54,276 nt of DNA from DATARH01 sp035570495 (GTDB lineage Bacteria > Pseudomonadota > Alphaproteobacteria > ATCC43930 > CGMCC-115725), in assembly GCA_035570495.1 (NCBI GenBank), contig DATMLO010000236.1, forward strand, positions 1 to 54,276, written 5' to 3'. A program made the position numbers and the translations under genes. Of this stretch, positions 32,141 through 41,768 are shown piece after piece (position 1 is the stretch's first letter; each line of letters begins with the position of its first letter). The notes beneath the pieces were generated by a model, which was not told the origin of the DNA, searched no databases, and saw only the letters and a program-made list of their open reading frames with translations.

Positions 32141-33676
32141 CTACCGCCGCATGAAATCGGGACTACCGAGGACAAGCGCGGCCTTGAGCCAATTGGCCCC
32201 AAAGGCTACGACATTGCGCGTCTGCTCGCTGAGCGCCGGCGCCAGCAATTTTTCAAGTGCCACGGCGTCGATGGGCCGGGGTTTCAGTTCCGATGCCGGC
32301 GTCCGATCGGCGACCAGTTTCGTCGCCTCTTCGCCCTTCTCCGGCGCGTAAAGCAGAAAGGCTCCGCTGCCGAGCAAGGATGCAAAGTCGATCCGCACCG
32401 TCGTTGCCGTCGGGTTCAGCCACGCGGCTTCCGTATTTTTGTACCCGTCAGGTGTTTGGCACAGGTAAAGCGGCATGCCGAGCCGCTCCATCGTCCACCA
32501 CAAGGGCACCACGTTGCGGACGTCAACATCGCCGGCGCGGACCGCCGAGATCACGTATTGGTACGGTGTCTTGTATTTCTGACCGACGCTGTCGCGAAAC
32601 TCTTCGCTCGTCAGGAGCGTTTTCAAGACGACTTTGATATCGCCGTCACTGTCCAGGAACGTCTTGGCGAGCCGGTCGACCAGCGCCGGCGGCGGCTGAT
32701 CGGCAACGAAATACTGCGCCAATTCGAAGGCGATATGATGCGCAGTGGCCGGGCTGCGCGACAGGATATCAATTGCCGCGACGCCCTGTTCCTCGTCCCC
32801 GGCGGGGATCGACTGGCCGAGGAAGGTCTTGACGCTCGCGTCATGCCGCAACGGATCGAACGCGAACGCCGATCCAGACCCGGACTGCAAATCGGCGTAA
32901 TTGAACCCCCAGCCGGTAAAAATACGCGCGAGCGTCGTCACGTCCTGCTGGGTGTACCCGCCATCCACGCCCAGCGTATGAAGCTCCATGATTTCGCGGG
33001 CGTAATTTTCGTTGAGCCCTGAGAACAGGTCATGCGCGTTCGGGCTGCCCGGCGCTGTGTTGGCCTCATTGTTGAGGAAATACAGCATCGCCGGGTGCCG
33101 CGCGGTCGCCAGCAGCAGGTCACGGAATTTGCCCAGCGCGTTGGGGCGGATCGCTTCGGCTTCGTAATTCCCGATCCACAGCAGATCGTACCCCTCATAG
33201 GCGTAAATGTTGAAATGGTTGAACCAGAAGTCGACCATGACCTCCTGCAGCTGCCCCGGGCTGTAGACCGCGCGATAGAGACGGGCGGCGCGCGCCTGCT
33301 GCAGGATCGAATCGTCGCGCTTCATGCGGGCATCCGAGTCCCCCTGCGTCTGCTGCATACCGCCGGCGGTTTCCTCCGATGGCGGCCCGAATTGCGCGAA
33401 AAGCTGCGACGCGCCGAGCTTGAGTGTGTCGAGCGGCGCGAGCCGTTCCGTCAGCGCCGGTGGTTCCGGCAACGCTGCGGGATCCAGCTGCTCGTCGATG
33501 TAGCGGTCAATGCCGATCGCCTTGACATGCGCCACGAGCGACGCCGTCGGACCAAAGGCGATACGGTTGAGCAGATGGATGATCTGCCGGTCCGTGGCGG
33601 GTTCGGCACGCACCGATAGCGGAACAAGCAACGCCACGCCGACAAAAACCGCGAGCAGGCGGCGACAGCAAACCAT
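32141..33676 (-). CDS. DUF1800 exported protein (copy 2)
   Basis: This 511-residue protein has a Sec-type signal (RRLLAVFVGVALLVPLSVRAEP). DUF1800 landmarks are IIHLLNRIAFGPT, MVDFWFNHFNIYA, LNENYAREIMELHTLGVDGGYTQQDV, and the C-terminal LVLGSPDFMRR. The role is unknown; members occur with DUF1501 proteins in the envelope of many bacteria. Start ATG lies 1 base beyond the stop of the upstream paralogue, so the two are translated in sequence. The DUF1501 gene follows 9 bases on. Confidence 0.92.
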   Translation of the reverse strand: MVCCRRLLAVFVGVALLVPLSVRAEPATDRQIIHLLNRIAFGPTASLVAHVKAIGIDRYIDEQLDPAALPEPPALTERLAPLDTLKLGASQLFAQFGPPSEETAGGMQQTQGDSDARMKRDDSILQQARAARLYRAVYSPGQLQEVMVDFWFNHFNIYAYEGYDLLWIGNYEAEAIRPNALGKFRDLLLATARHPAMLYFLNNEANTAPGSPNAHDLFSGLNENYAREIMELHTLGVDGGYTQQDVTTLARIFTGWGFNYADLQSGSGSAFAFDPLRHDASVKTFLGQSIPAGDEEQGVAAIDILSRSPATAHHIAFELAQYFVADQPPPALVDRLAKTFLDSDGDIKVVLKTLLTSEEFRDSVGQKYKTPYQYVISAVRAGDVDVRNVVPLWWTMERLGMPLYLCQTPDGYKNTEAAWLNPTATTVRIDFASLLGSGAFLLYAPEKGEEATKLVADRTPASELKPRPIDAVALEKLLAPALSEQTRNVVAFGANWLKAALVLGSPDFMRR

Positions 33677-33677
33677 G

Positions 33678-35282
<1,605 letters not shown>

Positions 35283-35442
35283 GCAAGACCGCCGGACGCT
35301 CAGGGACAGAGGTTTTATCACATTACGGTGCCCGTCATCCCCGGGTTCCTGGGTTAATGCGGCGGGCGATACGGCCGTAATCGCGCTAGAAAAGAAGAAC
35401 CTGAGGCAGCTTCAACCCTGGCGCGCGATTCCGTAACGCGCG

Positions 35443-36309
35443 CTATGCCGGCGGCAGCCCCAAAAGGCGTCGTGCCAGCACCAGATGCGGCTTGTCGATC
35501 ATCTTGCCGTCGAGTGCCAGCGTGCCGGCGTCGGGGTTGGCGGCAAACGCCGCGACCACCTGCTCCGCCCAGTCGCGCTCGGCGGCGCTCGTCGAAAACG
35601 CCTCGTTGATTGCCGCGATCTGCGCCGGATGGATCGCCATCTTGCCGGTAAAGCCCGAGCGTTTCGCCGCCGCGCATTCCGTCGCCAGCCCGGCGGGGTC
35701 GCGAAAATCGGTATAGATCGTGTCGAGCGCCGCGACCCCGGCCGCCGCCCCCGCCAACAGGCACAGCGAGCGCGCCAGGACGTACGGGCCGTCATAGGCG
35801 CCGTCGGCCGTGCGGTTGCTGCCACCGATGCAGGCCGACAAATCCTCGGCGCCCCAGGTGATCGCCTCGAGGCGCGACGACGACCCCTTATAATGGCCGA
35901 GCGCAAAGACCGCCTCGGCGGTTTCGGTGGCGATCGCGACGATCTTGGTCGCGCCGGCCGCGCGGCCCGCCGCCGTCTCGAACGCCGACAGGTAATGGTC
36001 GACCGTGGTGACATCCTCGGGCGTGCATTTCGGCAGCAGGATGCCGTCGGGGCGGCCCGCGATCGTCGCCGCGAGGTCATCGAGCGCGAGGCCACTCGCC
36101 AGCGGGTTCACCCGCACATAGCGGCCGATTTTTCCCGGCCCGTTCGCTTCGAGAAATTCGCGCGCCAGCTTGCGCGCGGTCGGCCGGTTTACCGCAGCGA
36201 CCGAATCCTCGAGGTCGAGGATCAGCGCATCGGCGCCGGACTCGAGACCGCGTGCCAGCTTGCGTTCGCTGTCCGCCGGAACGAAGAGGAAGGAACGAGG
36301 GACCGGCAC
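35443..36309 (-). CDS. CitE-like CoA-ester lyase (HpcH/HpaI family)
   Basis: The 288-residue TIM-barrel protein has SFLFVPADSERKLARGLESGADALILDLEDSV, IATETAEAV and GAEDLSACIG, the CitE/malyl-CoA lyase motifs that hold Mg2+ and the substrate carbonyls, then the GKMAIHPAQIAAINEAF signature. It likely cleaves or forms a malyl-CoA-type C-C bond (malyl-, methylmalyl- or citramalyl-CoA). GTG start lies 1 base after the stop of the Fe-S gene, which implies coupling. Convergent to nothing; the 160-base gap towards DUF1800 holds only a GC-rich hairpin at 35420-35443. Confidence 0.92.
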   Translation of the reverse strand: MPVPRSFLFVPADSERKLARGLESGADALILDLEDSVAAVNRPTARKLAREFLEANGPGKIGRYVRVNPLASGLALDDLAATIAGRPDGILLPKCTPEDVTTVDHYLSAFETAAGRAAGATKIVAIATETAEAVFALGHYKGSSSRLEAITWGAEDLSACIGGSNRTADGAYDGPYVLARSLCLLAGAAAGVAALDTIYTDFRDPAGLATECAAAKRSGFTGKMAIHPAQIAAINEAFSTSAAERDWAEQVVAAFAANPDAGTLALDGKMIDKPHLVLARRLLGLPPA

Positions 36310-36310
36310 G

Positions 36311-37600
36311 TTACCCCGCGAATTCCCAAGCGAGCGCATCGCGTACCGTGTCGAGGTCGAGCTTGTAGGCTTCGATCAGCGGCGCGGTCTCGACAATCAT
36401 GTCGTCGATATCCTTGATCAGCTTGAGGCGCTTGTAGGCGTCGTCGCTGTCGATTCCGAGCCCCGCGCCGAGCAGCTCCATGAAATTGACGATCTGGAAG
36501 CTGCGGCCGGTCGCGGCGTCGCAAATATCGCGGTGATCGGCGTGGTGGATCGTCGCCAGGACGTCGATCCCGGCCTCGGTCGCCAGGCGAAATTCGCGTT
36601 CCGTCAACTCCTGGCGAAACGAGGCTGGCGTAATCTGGCCGCCTTGCACCCCAACGCGCGGCACGTCGAGCTCGACGAGTTCGAGACCGGGGATGATCGC
36701 AGCGAGCTTCTTCACCGCCTCCATCGTCTGCGGGAAAACCGGGCGCTCCTCCAGCACGACGCGCTTCTCGACCCGATTGACCATCAGCGCCTTCAATTCC
36801 TCGGCGTGATCGCCGAGGTAAACGAGGAACGGGTTGAGATCGAACGGCTTCTCGCCGGTTTGCCGCTCGTAATTGGGCAGCGAAACCTCGGCAATCGAGA
36901 TCTGGCACGACGGGCACCACGACAGCACGGTCGAGGTGCCGGCCGAGGCGAGCCCCTCGATCGTCGCATGCGCCATCTTGCTGTTATTGGCGAAATCGCC
37001 TTCGCGGTACTGGTAGACGCCGCAGCATTGTCCGACCCCGCCCATCACCTCATAGGAGGTGCCCAGCTTGTCGAGCACATCGAGCGCGAGCAGCGCGATA
37101 TGCGGCGTCCGTATCACATTGCAGCCGGTGTAGAACACGACGTCGGGCGGGGTTTGGCGCTCTTCGGTCGGATGGCGGAAGCGCGCTAGCGTCTCGGGCG
37201 GCAGTTGCAGCCGCGACAGCACGCGCACGCTGCGGCTCATGGTCTGAAACGGGTTGCGCCAGCGGGTCTCGAGCGGCGCGCCGTCGCGCGCCCGCCGCGC
37301 AAAACCGCGCGCCAGCTGGACCATGAAGCGCGGGTTGATGCCGTGCTTGCACGCGGGGATGCAATTACCGCTGCCGCAGCACAGCTCGGTCCAGCGCCGC
37401 GCGTCTTCATTGCCGTCACCGCCGGTGATCAAGTCGACGATCGCCGCTGCGGTCTCGCCCGGCTCAGCCGCGGCGATACCGCCCGGCCCGGTCACCGGGC
37501 AGGCGCGAAAGCAGTCGCCGCAGCGCGTACACGCGTCTGCGATCTCCGCCCCGCGTGCCCGGAACAGGTCGACAAACCCCGTCGCCTCATCGACATTCAT
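36311..37600 (-). CDS. Fe-S oxidoreductase with CCG domain (HdrB/GlcF-like)
   Basis: The 429-residue protein has an N-terminal [4Fe-4S] site C24-x2-C27-x2-C30-x3-C34-P, a second Cys group (C74, C75, C80, C84) with altered spacing, and one complete CCG domain (FYTGCNVIRTP, GQCCGVYQY, WCPSC). The equivalent later region reads ATIHHADHRDI, with no second full CCG set. It resembles electron-transfer subunits of glycolate oxidase, glycerol-3-phosphate dehydrogenase and heterodisulfide reductase. No flavoprotein partner is adjacent, and its only close neighbour is the CitE-like lyase. Confidence 0.88.
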   Translation of the reverse strand: MNVDEATGFVDLFRARGAEIADACTRCGDCFRACPVTGPGGIAAAEPGETAAAIVDLITGGDGNEDARRWTELCCGSGNCIPACKHGINPRFMVQLARGFARRARDGAPLETRWRNPFQTMSRSVRVLSRLQLPPETLARFRHPTEERQTPPDVVFYTGCNVIRTPHIALLALDVLDKLGTSYEVMGGVGQCCGVYQYREGDFANNSKMAHATIEGLASAGTSTVLSWCPSCQISIAEVSLPNYERQTGEKPFDLNPFLVYLGDHAEELKALMVNRVEKRVVLEERPVFPQTMEAVKKLAAIIPGLELVELDVPRVGVQGGQITPASFRQELTEREFRLATEAGIDVLATIHHADHRDICDAATGRSFQIVNFMELLGAGLGIDSDDAYKRLKLIKDIDDMIVETAPLIEAYKLDLDTVRDALAWEFAG

Positions 37601-37703
37601 GACCGATCACCTTCGTCTTGTTCCGATAAGTATAGCGCCTCCGGGATCGCCGCGCTGCATTTCGCGTTTTTGCTAAGAGCCGCTATTCGCTTGGCAAAAC
37701 GTT

Positions 37704-37731
37704 CCATGCGTTGAATGCATGGCAAATTTGC
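37704..37731. promoter_or_regulatory. inverted repeats upstream of NepR-like gene
   Basis: CCATGC (37704-37709) and GCATGG (37717-37722) form a perfect 6-base inverted repeat around GTTGAAT, running directly into the palindrome GCAAATTTGC (37722-37731). The 218-base gap around them is AT-rich compared with its flanks. A regulator site or a promoter is likely, but I cannot name the protein. Confidence 0.4.
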
Positions 37732-37818
37732 ACGGACATCGATGGATACAAACATGTTACACGCTGTTCACAAACTGACTGTCGCGAGACGCAATCAGTG
37801 GACAAGCCCGGTAAAGCC

Positions 37819-38010
37819 ATGACACCCAATCTTCAGATCGCCACCGCCGCCCCGACCAGCGCCGCCGGTGCTTCGGCCGGATCATTCGACCGCCGGATTC
37901 GCGCCTTCCTCAATGGCGAAAGCCATGGCGAGGATGTGCTCGACGCGCTCTACGGCCACGTTGCCGACGAGCCGGTTCCCGAACAGCTCCGCGCCCTGCT
38001 TCGCGGCTGA
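37819..38010 (+). CDS. NepR-like small protein (possible anti-sigma factor)
   Basis: The 63-residue protein has a disordered Ala/Thr/Ser N-terminus and then a helical block FDRRIRAFLNGESHGEDVL followed by DALYGHVADEPVPEQLRALL. The LY-x2-V-x2-EPVP-x2-L-x2-LL pattern is that of NepR, the anti-sigma factor of the alphaproteobacterial general stress response; EPVP motifs also occur in other anti-sigma proteins. No ecfG, phyR or histidine kinase lies nearby, unlike the usual locus. The upstream in-frame ATG at 37711 would add an unrelated stretch, so MTPNLQ is preferred. The assignment is tentative. Confidence 0.6.
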   Translation: MTPNLQIATAAPTSAAGASAGSFDRRIRAFLNGESHGEDVLDALYGHVADEPVPEQLRALLRG

Positions 38011-38129
38011 ATCCTACACCTCTTAACGTCAGCCAACGGAACTGCGACATTTTGTTTTCTCGCCTTTTCGGCTAGCTTTCTCCGTGGCGCAGCTTGGCTC
38101 ACGGGCTCGCCTTGGGGAGGGACGAGCCT

Positions 38130-39500
38130 ATGGCATCGATTACGCAAACCGGCGGACCAAGCGCGGCGGTCCGCCCGAACCTGCCGTTCATCATCGGCGC
38201 CTCGTCGGTCGGCACGTTGATTGAGTGGTATGATTTCTATCTTTACGGCGTGCTCGCGGTTTTCTTCAGCAAGCAGTTCTTCTCGCCAGAGATCGACCCC
38301 AACCTCGCCTTCATCCTCAGTCTCGCGGTGTTTTGGACCGGTTTCCTCGTGCGCCCATTTGGCGCCATCGTGTTTGGCCATCTCGGCGATCTGATCGGCC
38401 GCAAGTTCACCTTCATGCTGACCCTCTTATTGATGGGCGGCTCGACCTTTGTCGTCGGCCTGCTGCCCGGCTACACCGTGCTCGGCACATTGGCGCCGGT
38501 TCTGCTGGTGCTGATGCGCGTGATCCAGGGTCTGGCGCTTGGCGGCGAGTATGGCGGCGCGGCGACCTATATCGCCGAGCACGCGCCCGACGGCAAACGC
38601 GGTCTCTACACCTCCTGGATCCAGACCACCGCGACGATGGGCATCGTGCTGGCACTGCTGGTGATCCTTGGCTGCCGCCTCGGCCTGGGCGACGCCGTCT
38701 TCGCTGACTGGGGCTGGCGCGTGCCGTTCTGGATTTCGGCGATTCTCGTGCTGCTGTCGATCTACATCCGGCTGAAGCTCGAGGAGTCACCGCTCTACGC
38801 GCGGCTGCGCGAGCAAGGCAAGGCGTCATCCAACCCGGCGAAGGACAGCTTCACGAGCGGTAAGAATTGGGGCCTCATCCTGCTGGCGCTGTTCGGCGCC
38901 ACCGCGCCTGAGGGCGTCGTCTGGTACACGGGGCAGTTCTACGCGCTGTTCTATCTGTCAGGCGTCCTCAAACTGCCCTATGTCACGGTCTATGTGCTGA
39001 TGATGATCGTGCTGACCTGCGCGGCGCCGTTCTTCATCGTATTCGGCGCACTCTCGGACAAGATTGGCCGCCGTAACATCATGACCGTGGGCTTCCTGCT
39101 CGCAGCGATCAGCTATTGGCCGGTGTTCAGCTGGATGGCGCAGGTCAAGGACAACCCGTTCCTGCTCGGCGTGCTGGTATTCTACATGCTGATCCTGGTG
39201 ACGATGGTGTACGGCCCGATCGCCGCCTTCCTAGTGGAGCTGTTCCCGGCGCGCATCCGCTACACGTCGATGTCGCTGCCCTACCACGTCGGCAACGGCG
39301 TGTTCGGCGGGCTGGTGCCGCTCGCCGGTGCATCGATCGCGGCGGCATTCGGCGGCCCGCTTTACGGGCTGTTCTATCCGATCGGGATCGCCGCGCTCGG
39401 TGTGGTCGTCAGCATCGCCGGGTTGCCGTCACGCAGCAACGACGTGCAGATTTGGGACGAGGTCGGCGGCGGTCCACCGTTGGTTCCCGACCAGCCCTAG
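38130..39500 (+). CDS. MHS-family MFS transporter
   Basis: The 456-residue inner-membrane protein has 12 predicted membrane segments and metabolite:H+ symporter signatures: IEWYDFYLYGVLAVFFSKQFF in segment 1, RPFGAIVFGHLGDLIGRK in loop 2-3 and LGGEYGGAATYIAEHAP in segment 4. MHS carriers import organic acids such as shikimate, alpha-ketoglutarate, proline or citrate with protons; the substrate is unknown. Start follows GGGGAGG by 9 bases. Its stop overlaps that of the convergent HIT gene by 3 bases. Confidence 0.94.
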   Translation: MASITQTGGPSAAVRPNLPFIIGASSVGTLIEWYDFYLYGVLAVFFSKQFFSPEIDPNLAFILSLAVFWTGFLVRPFGAIVFGHLGDLIGRKFTFMLTLLLMGGSTFVVGLLPGYTVLGTLAPVLLVLMRVIQGLALGGEYGGAATYIAEHAPDGKRGLYTSWIQTTATMGIVLALLVILGCRLGLGDAVFADWGWRVPFWISAILVLLSIYIRLKLEESPLYARLREQGKASSNPAKDSFTSGKNWGLILLALFGATAPEGVVWYTGQFYALFYLSGVLKLPYVTVYVLMMIVLTCAAPFFIVFGALSDKIGRRNIMTVGFLLAAISYWPVFSWMAQVKDNPFLLGVLVFYMLILVTMVYGPIAAFLVELFPARIRYTSMSLPYHVGNGVFGGLVPLAGASIAAAFGGPLYGLFYPIGIAALGVVVSIAGLPSRSNDVQIWDEVGGGPPLVPDQP

Positions 39501-39868
39501 CGGCTGATCCCCGCGAGCAGCGGCGCGCCGAGATCGCGGCCGGCGAGCAGGTGCAGATGAAAATGCGGCACCGCTTGGTGAGCCGCGCGGCCGGTATTGG
39601 CGATGAGGCGATAGCCGCTCTCGGCGACGGCTTCGCCGGCGCTGATCTTGCCTATCGCGCGGACAAAAGCGGCGATCTCCGCGTCGCTCGCCCGCGCCGA
39701 GAAATCCTCGGCTGAGACATATTCGCCCCTCGGGATCAGCACGACATGCGTCGGCGCTTGCGGGGCGATGTCGCGAAAGGCGAGCACATGCTCGTCCTCA
39801 TAGACCTTGGCGCAGGGCAGCTCGCCGCGCAGGATGCGGGCGAAGACGTTGTCGCGGTCGTAGGCCAT
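39497..39868 (-). CDS. HIT-family nucleotide hydrolase
   Basis: The 123-residue histidine-triad protein contains H102-F-H104-L-H106 (AVPHFHLHLLAG), whose middle His forms the nucleotidyl intermediate, and the N-terminal VFARILRGELPCAKVYEDEHVLAFRDI block. HIT proteins hydrolyse adenylated amines or dinucleotides. The MAYDRDN start has GGTGG seven bases upstream; MTVET five codons earlier is possible. It lies downstream of ccrM on the same strand (73-base gap). Confidence 0.93.
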   Translation of the reverse strand: MAYDRDNVFARILRGELPCAKVYEDEHVLAFRDIAPQAPTHVVLIPRGEYVSAEDFSARASDAEIAAFVRAIGKISAGEAVAESGYRLIANTGRAAHQAVPHFHLHLLAGRDLGAPLLAGISR

Positions 39869-39941
39869 CGTTTCCACCGTCATTGCGAGCAGCGATCGGG
39901 GCGCAGATTGCGTCGCCGCGCGACGCCCCGCAACGATCGAC

Positions 39942-41024
39942 TTATTGCCGCTCGGCCCGCACTTGCTGGCGGAACGCATCGATCGGCACCGGCTGGCCGC
40001 GCCGCTCGACATACCAGAAGGCCCAGCCATTGCACGCCGGCGCGCCTTGCAGCTGCGCGGCGACCGCGTGGATCGAGCCGCGGTGCTCGGCCGAGATCAG
40101 GCTCCCGTCGGCCCGCACCCGCGCCGTCCAGCGCCGCGACTGATCGAACAGCACCTCGCCCGGCTGTAACAGCCCACGCTCGACCAGACTGCCGAACGGC
40201 ACGCGCGGCGCATGACGCTTTGAATCGATCGCTAGCAGATCGCTCTCGGCCGGGGTCACCGCGTCGATGCGGTCCCGCGCCAGCGCGATATAGGCGGGAT
40301 CGCGCTCGATGCCGACAAAGCGCCGGCCGAGCCTCTTGGCCACCGCGCCCGTCGTGCCGCTGCCGCAAAACGGATCGAGCACCAGATCGCCCGGCCGGGT
40401 CGAGGCGAGCAACACCCGATGCAGCAGCCCCTCGGGCTTTTGCGTCGGGTGCGCCTTCTTGCCGTTTTCGTCGCGCAGCCGCTCCGGCCCGCCGCAGATC
40501 GGTATGAGCCAGTCGCTGCGCATCTGCAGCTCCTCGTTGAGCGCCTTCATCGCCTCGTAGTTGAAGGTGTAGCGCGCGTCGCGGTCACGGGCGCACCACA
40601 GTAGCGTCTCGTGCGCGTTGGTGAAGCGCCGGCCGCGGAAATTGGGCATCGGGTTGGCCTTGCGCCAGACCACGTCGTTGAGGATCCAGAACCCGATATC
40701 CTGCAGCGCCGCACCGATGCGAAAGATGTTGTGGTAGGTGCCGATGACCCAGAGCCCGCCCGCCGGTTTCAGCAAGCGACGCGCGGCATCGAGCCAGGCG
40801 CGGGTGAACCGGTCGTATTCGGCGAAATCGGCGAACTTGTCCCAGTCTTCCTCGACCCCGTCGACCCGACTGTTGTCGGGCCGATGCAACTCACCGGAAA
40901 GCTGGAGGTTATAGGGCGGATCGGCAAAAACCAGGTCGACCGAACCCTCCGGCAGACCCGCCATGACGCCAAGGCAATCGCCGCCGATAACGCCTTCTTC
41001 GATGAGCGGATCGTCGGCTTCCAT
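39942..41024 (-). CDS. ccrM: cell-cycle GANTC adenine methyltransferase CcrM
   Basis: The 360-residue beta-class N6-adenine methyltransferase has the catalytic DPPY (35-38) and the SAM-binding DPFCGSGTTG (217-226). It also has the C-terminal extension of about 90 residues (VPFGSLVERGLLQPGEVLFDQ onward, ending GWAFWYVERRGQPVPIDAFRQ) that characterises CcrM and recognises GANTC. CcrM methylates the chromosome at the end of replication in alphaproteobacteria. ATG at 41024 is preferred to the GTG two codons upstream because a promoter places transcription start next to it. rnhB, normally the adjacent upstream gene, is here separated by two small genes. Confidence 0.96.
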   Translation of the reverse strand: MEADDPLIEEGVIGGDCLGVMAGLPEGSVDLVFADPPYNLQLSGELHRPDNSRVDGVEEDWDKFADFAEYDRFTRAWLDAARRLLKPAGGLWVIGTYHNIFRIGAALQDIGFWILNDVVWRKANPMPNFRGRRFTNAHETLLWCARDRDARYTFNYEAMKALNEELQMRSDWLIPICGGPERLRDENGKKAHPTQKPEGLLHRVLLASTRPGDLVLDPFCGSGTTGAVAKRLGRRFVGIERDPAYIALARDRIDAVTPAESDLLAIDSKRHAPRVPFGSLVERGLLQPGEVLFDQSRRWTARVRADGSLISAEHRGSIHAVAAQLQGAPACNGWAFWYVERRGQPVPIDAFRQQVRAERQ

Positions 41025-41030
41025 TCGCAC

Positions 41031-41065
41031 AATCTGCGCGTTCGTATGGAATCCGTCAATGATTC
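41031..41065 (-). promoter_or_regulatory. ccrM promoter flanked by GANTC sites
   Basis: Read on the minus strand, TTGACG (41054-41059) is followed by a 17-base spacer and CAGATT (41031-41036), with the ATG at 41024 six bases on, so the mRNA may be leaderless. A GANTC site abuts each side of the -35: 41049-41053 and 41061-41065. In Caulobacter, methylation state of GANTC sites near the ccrM promoter controls transcription, in part through GcrA. Confidence 0.6.
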
Positions 41066-41186
41066 GATCAGTTTAGAGACAACATTGGACTTAACGGGTC
41101 GCCGCTCCTGCAAAGACTGGAGCACGAGCAGAATAGTTCTTTATTTGTTCTTTAACGGCAGCCGCCGGCAAAAATCAGAGTTGTAG

Positions 41187-41206
41187 ATGCATCCAATTGG
41201 ATGCAT
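41187..41206. promoter_or_regulatory. perfect 20-base palindrome, operator candidate
   Basis: ATGCATCCAA followed by TTGGATGCAT is a perfect 20-base palindrome in the AT-rich gap between ccrM and the small RHH-like gene. A related partial site, CTAATTGGTTAC, lies about 10 bases on. A ribbon-helix-helix-like protein is encoded from 41253, so this is a plausible autoregulatory operator (inference). Confidence 0.6.
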
Positions 41207-41252
41207 TCTGTCTTCTAATTGGTTACAAATCGTGGAGTTTTCCCCCGCTCCA

Positions 41253-41477
41253 ATGCCAGGAAATCCGAAGATTCAACCCCGGCTTTCTCCGGGTATGTTT
41301 GACTATCTACAAGATCTTGTGGATGTGGGGGTCTATGGCACCAACCCGTCGGATGTTGCCCGCTCGCTTATCGAAGAGGGAATTAGGCGTGCAATCGCAG
41401 ACGGACTCATTCACGTGAGGCGAAGAACTACCGAAGGGCCGGATCACGTTAGAAGGACGAGACCAGAAACAGCCTAA
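41253..41477 (+). CDS. small RHH-like DNA-binding protein candidate
   Basis: The 74-residue protein starts MPGNPKIQPRLSPGMFDYLQDLVDVG and continues YGTNPSDVARSLIEEGIRRAI: a short beta strand, then two helices, in the pattern of ribbon-helix-helix regulators and antitoxin-like proteins. The basic tail (HVRRRTTEGPDHVRRTRP) may touch DNA. The upstream in-frame ATG at 41187 lies inside the 20-base palindrome and is not preferred. The gene is AT-richer than its neighbours. It lies with another small gene in an insertion between rnhB and ccrM. The family call is by fold pattern only. Confidence 0.55.
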   Translation: MPGNPKIQPRLSPGMFDYLQDLVDVGVYGTNPSDVARSLIEEGIRRAIADGLIHVRRRTTEGPDHVRRTRPETA

Positions 41478-41509
41478 ATTTCGCGAAAAATGCGGTGAAG
41501 GAGGAAGCT

Positions 41510-41710
41510 GTGACCGAAAGGATCATCTTCGGGATCGCATTTTTGGCTCTCGGCGTCCTTTTTTTCTTGAGCCAATTCACATTGTTTGCCGGCCTCCTCC
41601 CCCTAGGCGGCTCTGGACTTTCCCAAGGCGGGATCGTGTTGATACCCGCCTATCTGCTCTCTCAAACAATCAGCCTAATTAGGCTGATCAAACATGGTCA
41701 CAAGGATTAG
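41510..41710 (+). CDS. small two-span membrane protein, unknown
   Basis: The 66-residue protein has two hydrophobic segments (IIFGIAFLALGVLFFLSQFTLFAGLL and GGIVLIPAYLLSQTISLIRLI) and a basic C-terminus, so both ends are probably cytoplasmic. GTG at 41510 is preferred because GGAGG lies 5 bases upstream; the upstream in-frame GTG (41495) would contain the RBS. It follows the RHH-like gene by 32 bases on the same strand and is probably co-transcribed. No family is recognised; small toxic or accessory membrane peptides are possible, but there is no direct evidence. Confidence 0.6.
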   Translation: MTERIIFGIAFLALGVLFFLSQFTLFAGLLPLGGSGLSQGGIVLIPAYLLSQTISLIRLIKHGHKD

Positions 41711-41768
41711 ATCGAGAAGTAAGGCCAAGGCCGGGTTTGACGAAAAAGTCTCGAGGCCGTTTTTCGCT

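Noticed and set aside
31820..33022. 400-codon plus-strand frame opposite DUF1501 and DUF1800
   Set aside because: It crosses a gene boundary of the real genes and has a shadow composition.
35420..35443. GCGCG hairpin as a terminator after the CitE-like gene
   Set aside because: Stem is short, loop is long and there is no T tract on either strand.
41024..41030. GTG at 41030 as ccrM start
   Set aside because: It would fall within the -10 to start region of the predicted promoter; the ATG at 41024 fits the mRNA 5' end.
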